Assembly: GCF_945859685.1 (NCBI RefSeq)
Contig: NC_079147.1
Location: 17,835,289-17,899,288 of the forward strand
Source: Eupeodes corollae
Taxonomy: Eukaryota > Arthropoda > Insecta > Diptera > Syrphidae
Direction of reading: 5' to 3'
Length of the DNA: 64,000 bases
Below are positions 59,730-64,000 of this stretch, piece by piece (the stretch's first letter is position 1; every line of letters starts with the position of its first letter). A program made the translations under genes and the position numbers. The notes below the pieces were generated by a model. That model did no database searches, was not told the DNA's origin, and saw only the letters and a program-made list of their open reading frames with translations.

Positions 59730-60620
59730 TAACTTCCCGTAGGAAGTTATTCTAATGGGTCCGATTGGTCAAATTGAGATTATGGCTTTCAACTAATTTT
59801 ATCTTTTAAGAAATATTGTTTTCAAAATTCTAAAAATTAAAGAAAATTCGAAATGACAGTTTTTGACAAAAAATAAAAACCTGAACTTTGAGACTATTGC
59901 TTCCAACTAATTTTATCTTATTAAAAATATTGTTTTCAATATTTGGAAACATTTTGAGAAAATCGAACTGACAGTTTTTTTACAGAAAATAAAAATCTAA
60001 ACCATAAAATTAATAACAGTTGGTAAAAATTGATTTTCGACTCAAATATCTCCTCAAAACTTTCTTCTATTTTCTAAAAAAATATTGTTGTCAACACTCA
60101 GTAAAATTTTGAGGAAAATCTATTTTTTTTACAGAAAATGAAAACCATACAAAAAATAATTCTAAACCTTGCTAAACATTTACTTACGACTCAAAAAGCT
60201 TTTAAAAATTAAAAACATTGTCTTCAAACTTGTTTTATTTCACAGAAAATATTGTTTTCGATATTCACTAGTTTTTTTTATTAAAATCCCACAGTCCGAT
60301 TTTTTCATAAAAATATAAAATCTACAAAAAATAGTACGCAAATTTGGTAGAAATTTATATTCGGTTCCAGATATCTCCCAAACTAATTTCATTCATCCAA
60401 TTTGTAAAAATTTAAGAATTTGGTAACCAAAATTTTCGACTAAAAATCTATTTATTCTTTATATAAACAATATTGTTGGTAATTTAAATTTTTTAGAATA
60501 ATTCAATTGACAACTTTCTTAACAAAACCTCAAAACCTACAAACCTGTTAAGCAAAACAAATCAACAGACGGGATGGGAAGTTATCAGTGTGGGTCGCAT
60601 CGCAGCCTCTTTTTTTTTAG
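59730..60620 (+). repeat. Minisatellite inverted-repeat element with both ends
   Basis: TAACTTCCCGT at 59730-59740 (one change from the family end) and ATGGGAAGTTA at 60585-60595, followed by TCAGTGTGGGTCGCATCGCA and GCCTC. The body has several ~170-bp units. Outside the duplicated arms, so an independent genomic copy. Confidence 0.7.
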
Positions 60621-63439
60621 GTTTTTGATAATTGTTCCTTTTTCTCTAAAGAGAAACACAAAAGGACTCTGTTTCACCGAAGACTTTTTATACCTAAACT
60701 TTGCACTTTAACTTTTGAAATTACGTTTGACCAAACGCAAATTTGCAAGGGGAAATTATTGAATTGAAAAGTTTTCCTTTTTGGAAAAGATGTTTCATCA
60801 TAGACTCAAATTTGCAAAGTCTTTTTTAGTCTTTTCTTCCAAGTGGATAGTTTTATTTTGCAAAATATTTGTTCATTCTGTTTCACCAAAACAATAAACT
60901 TTGCAAATTATATTTAGAATTTTGAAATGATTAAGCAAATAATAGTAAACAGTATAATGGAAAAAGAACATGAATTAGGAATTTTATAACTCTAAGTTAT
61001 TCTCAATTTCAAAAATCTATGATTTTGTAGAGGTTTCATAATCCATCGGTTTTGCAACATTAATATAATACGATATCCATTCTTCAATAGAATTTGACAG
61101 TTTATAACAACAAACGTCTCTTTTGAAAAGCTTTTGTACTTAAATCGAAGAAGTTAACAATAGTGAGCAAAGAGTAGTACAACTAAAAATTAACTTCGAT
61201 ATCGGAAATGATTTTTCAACCAAAGAGAGTTTTCGATTAACAAAGAGTGTCATTTCAGATTTGTGTTGTCTAAAATTATAAATAAACTTCAATTTAATAC
61301 CCAATATGTGTCTAATTCTCTTTCAACAACATAGAGTTAGGAATGAAGCATATGATTACGGTACATCAATTGTCAAATATTATTACTGTTGAATTTCTCC
61401 ATAACACTTTTGCTAGCCACAAAATTGTTCAGAAATAGCCTCGCAATTTTGTCCCCGAGAATTCCTTATGTATGTAGCTCGATGTGTTGACGATACCATA
61501 ATAGGTATTGATTCATCAATTTTTTCAATGCATATTAAAAAACACAATCTAAGGTTTAATTTATAACTTTTCAAAATACGAATTAATTGCAAAGTTGTAT
61601 TTTAAATTGGTAAAATACTTTTACTTTTTAAATAAAGTCTAAAAATTATCATTTTACTTTGCAATATATTATTGTTTGGCAAACTTTCAAAGTGAAATGT
61701 GTTTGGTGTAATGGGGCCGAGGACCTAATTTTCGCCTGATTTTTTGAAAAACTTTAAAATCAACATTTGAATAGATAAAGTCGTTTTAAATATCATAAAA
61801 AGAAAATATTAACTATTTTAATTTTTTAATAAAGTCCACTAATGTGAGGTTTTATATCAAGCATAATTCAGCAACTTGTTTTTATAGAGTTTTTACAAGC
61901 AAAAAGCGTTGCTTTAAAATTAAGCTAATTTATTAAAATTAATGTAGGCTTTGAAATTTGACTTCGCCTTATTTTGCAACATTAATTTACAACAAAAACG
62001 CTACAATTTACTGCATTATATTTGTTTTTTAATTTCGAACAATTTAGTACTATCTTCTTGGCAGACGTAATTTATTGACAAAAAAGATCTCATATAAAGC
62101 TTCCAGTCCTAAGCCTAGCCACATCAGCCACCCACATAAACCACATTGATAGTGCTTGCTTTTTATCCTAGCTATAAATATACCTTCAACCTACTCGCAT
62201 ACACTGAATTGGAAAATAAGAACAAAATACAGTTACATTATCCCTATGTCTACATACGATTATACCTAACCTACCCATTGAAACATGAATTCACCTACTT
62301 TTTCTCTGGGGACCAACGCAACGCAACGACGAATGGTAAGACGCCAAAGTGGGTGCGTTCTTTAAAGATACAAATTGGAAACAGAGAATGGAAAAAAGAT
62401 AAATTATTCTTCTTCAAAATGTATACATTCAAATATTTAGGTATATGCCATCTTGCGGGGGAATAAGATAATATTTTTACTCCGCCTTTTTTGAGGAGGA
62501 GTTAATACGTCTCACCAATACTAACAAACTAACTTTGAAACTGTATTATATTCATAGGGTGGGGAAAATGTACCTATTTAAGAATCAAGATGATGATGAT
62601 AATGATGACGATAAAGAGTGCCACAAAAAAAAAAAAAAAAAAAAACAGAAAAGAGAAATGGAGTAGGTACCTACGTACCTATACGATTATAACGGAATGC
62701 ATACCATAGTAGCAATAAAAGTGTAAGAACCAAACCAAGTAAAGCAACAGAGAAAAAGTTTTTATTTCATGAATAAGAATTAGAAGAAAATAAGTTTGAA
62801 ATTGTAGGTACCTCTGCTGCCTAGGAATAGGTATGGGAATGGGGGAAAATAAGGGAAGCGGAAAATTGTATTAATTTAATTTCCTTTCAGATAGAAGGAC
62901 AATTACATAAAATGTAGAAAATTATATGGAAATAGTTCTACTTAAGTAATTATACAAAATTAAATTTGAAAATTGAGGTAGGTAGGAAAATTGCATGTAA
63001 GGAAATGAGATGACTGGAATATTTATGCGACATTTTTCTTACAACAAGCAGATTAAAAATAAAAAACTAAGCTACCTACGTTTAAGTCAAAGAGCCGAAA
63101 AATAAAATTGTATCGGACACTGTAGCAGATCTTATGGCAAAAACCGATATCTAACAGTTCTTGAAAATGGCTTAAGTGGCGTAATAGCAAATCAAAATCT
63201 AGAGAACTTTGAAGAAATACTGTTTAACACACCGTAGATATTGATACCTTGATCTGAAGACAAATTCATAGCTTACATACCTTCCCCAGATAACATTGGT
63301 CGACAAAATTACGCTTTTTTCTTTTCCTCAAACAAACACAATACTTTCTAAAATGATTACCATGACCCAAATTAGAATCTCATCTTTATACTGTTCTATC
63401 ACCTCAGATGCGTCTTTAAAAGTACAAATCTTTCTCTTC
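60621..63439. other. AT-rich, low-repeat stretch without a supported gene
   Basis: No transposon protein recognised. A 106-codon frame at 62146-62466 has no recognisable domain and is probably chance. A GAT-rich microsatellite (ATGATGATGATAATGATGAC) is at 62591-62612 and a poly(A) run at about 62625-62645. Repeated GTACCTACGTACC-like words occur near 62670-62690. Confidence 0.45.
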
Positions 63440-64000
63440 TGGGTACAATTTATAGGTAAATCATTTTAGCATCTTCTGAGTTTCTGGAAATTCTCATTAT
63501 AAACCTGTTTTTTTTTTGGCATCGTCATCTTCACCTGTGCTTCTAATAATGGACGGACATGCAAGTCACACAAGGAATATTGAACTTGTGAACTTGGCAA
63601 GGAATAATCACGTCCATATTCTTTACATCCCTCCGCACTCAAGTCACAAAATTCAACCGTTAGACAAGACATTTATGGGCCCCTTAAAAATATTTAACAG
63701 AAGAAACTAGACGTTGGGTAATCAACAACGCAGGGGCTTTGACGCATTTCGATATAATTGAATTATTCGGGCAGAAGACATCGCGGTGGATGGATTTGTT
63801 CGACTGGCATTATGTCCATTTGACAAGCATATCTTGAAGGACCACGATGTTTTGCCCGCAGAAAAAGTTGATGGAACCAACTCATAGAATATCCTGGTCA
63901 GTTGAATGTGCCTACTAGTCCTCACGAGATTATGCAGACGGAACCAGATCCAGATAAACCTTCCACTTCTACGGGAATAAGGTCGTTTGCTGAAGTTTTG
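63440..64000 (+). mobile_element. pogo/Tigger-type DDE transposase fragment, runs off the window
   Basis: The frame 63516-63710 reads LLIMDGHASHTRNIELVNLA, then NNHVHILYIPPHSSHKIQPL and DKTFMGPLK. This is the second catalytic Asp region (MDGH) and the PPHSSHxxQPLD block of pogo-family DDE_1 transposases. After a stop at 63708 shifted frames continue the family pattern (HFDIIELFG near 63755, DIAVDGFVRTGIM near 63790). Frameshifted, so a relic; it could be a domesticated jerky-like gene only if the breaks are sequencing errors. Confidence 0.75.

Noticed and set aside
60640..61740. Possible MITE with CTTTGCA/TGCAAAG-type ends
   Set aside because: The end similarity is loose and AT-rich; no clear terminal repeat or target duplication could be fixed by eye.
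62146..62466. 106-codon plus-strand frame as a possible gene
   Set aside because: No recognisable domain, AT-driven composition, no partner exons or repeat context; likely chance.

Overview
The window is AT-rich, intron-bearing, repeat-dense animal DNA and fits a brachyceran fly. The argument is a cluster of cytochrome P450 genes whose N-terminus (WNFNFWKKRG), helix I and heme-loop sequences look like the dipteran CYP28 family, together with LINE, mariner and pogo families common in fly genomes. The species cannot be read from the sequence. No bacterial, viral or CRISPR feature was seen.

Layout. 0-3.4 kb: decayed RTE-like LINEs. 3.4-8.1 kb (minus): P450 gene A, eight exons, intact 505-codon frame. 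8.2-16.0 kb: its promoter region, a CR1/jockey-type LINE, a SINE, an inverted-repeat element holding a ~173-bp minisatellite, mariner-like and Tc3-like transposase relics and a jockey-like LINE relic. 16.0-20.0 kb (minus): P450 gene B, same eight exons, intact 505 codons. 20-24.5 kb: two more broken LINEs. 24.7-26.4 kb (minus): P450 gene C, exons 2-8 intact but the membrane-anchor exon not found. 26.6-35.4 kb: LINEs, including an RNase H-bearing LINE nested inside a CR1/jockey-type one. 35.4 kb: 200-N gap. 35.6-58.2 kb: one contig that is, end to end, an inverted and expanded version of 5.17-16.24 kb; it begins at exon 8 of a B-like P450 and ends in intron 1 of an A-like P450. 58.2 kb: second 200-N gap. 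58.4-64 kb: LINE, minisatellite-element and SINE fragments, a quiet AT-rich stretch, and a pogo-type transposase fragment running off the end.

The only convincing host genes are the three tandem P450s (A, B, C), all on the minus strand with identical exon lengths (194/142/108/102/420/124/264/164 nt; C lacks the first). They would encode ER-anchored monooxygenases, probably for detoxification. Nearly everything else is transposon-derived.

The most important structural observation is that the 22.6-kb contig between the gaps corresponds over its whole length to the unique DNA between genes A and B, in reverse. It differs mainly by a polymorphic RTE insertion with a clean target-site duplication, extra elements, and a near-perfect 5.44-kb tandem duplication. 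The simplest reading is an alternative-haplotype contig placed in the wrong position. A true inverted duplication of the P450 locus is the alternative.
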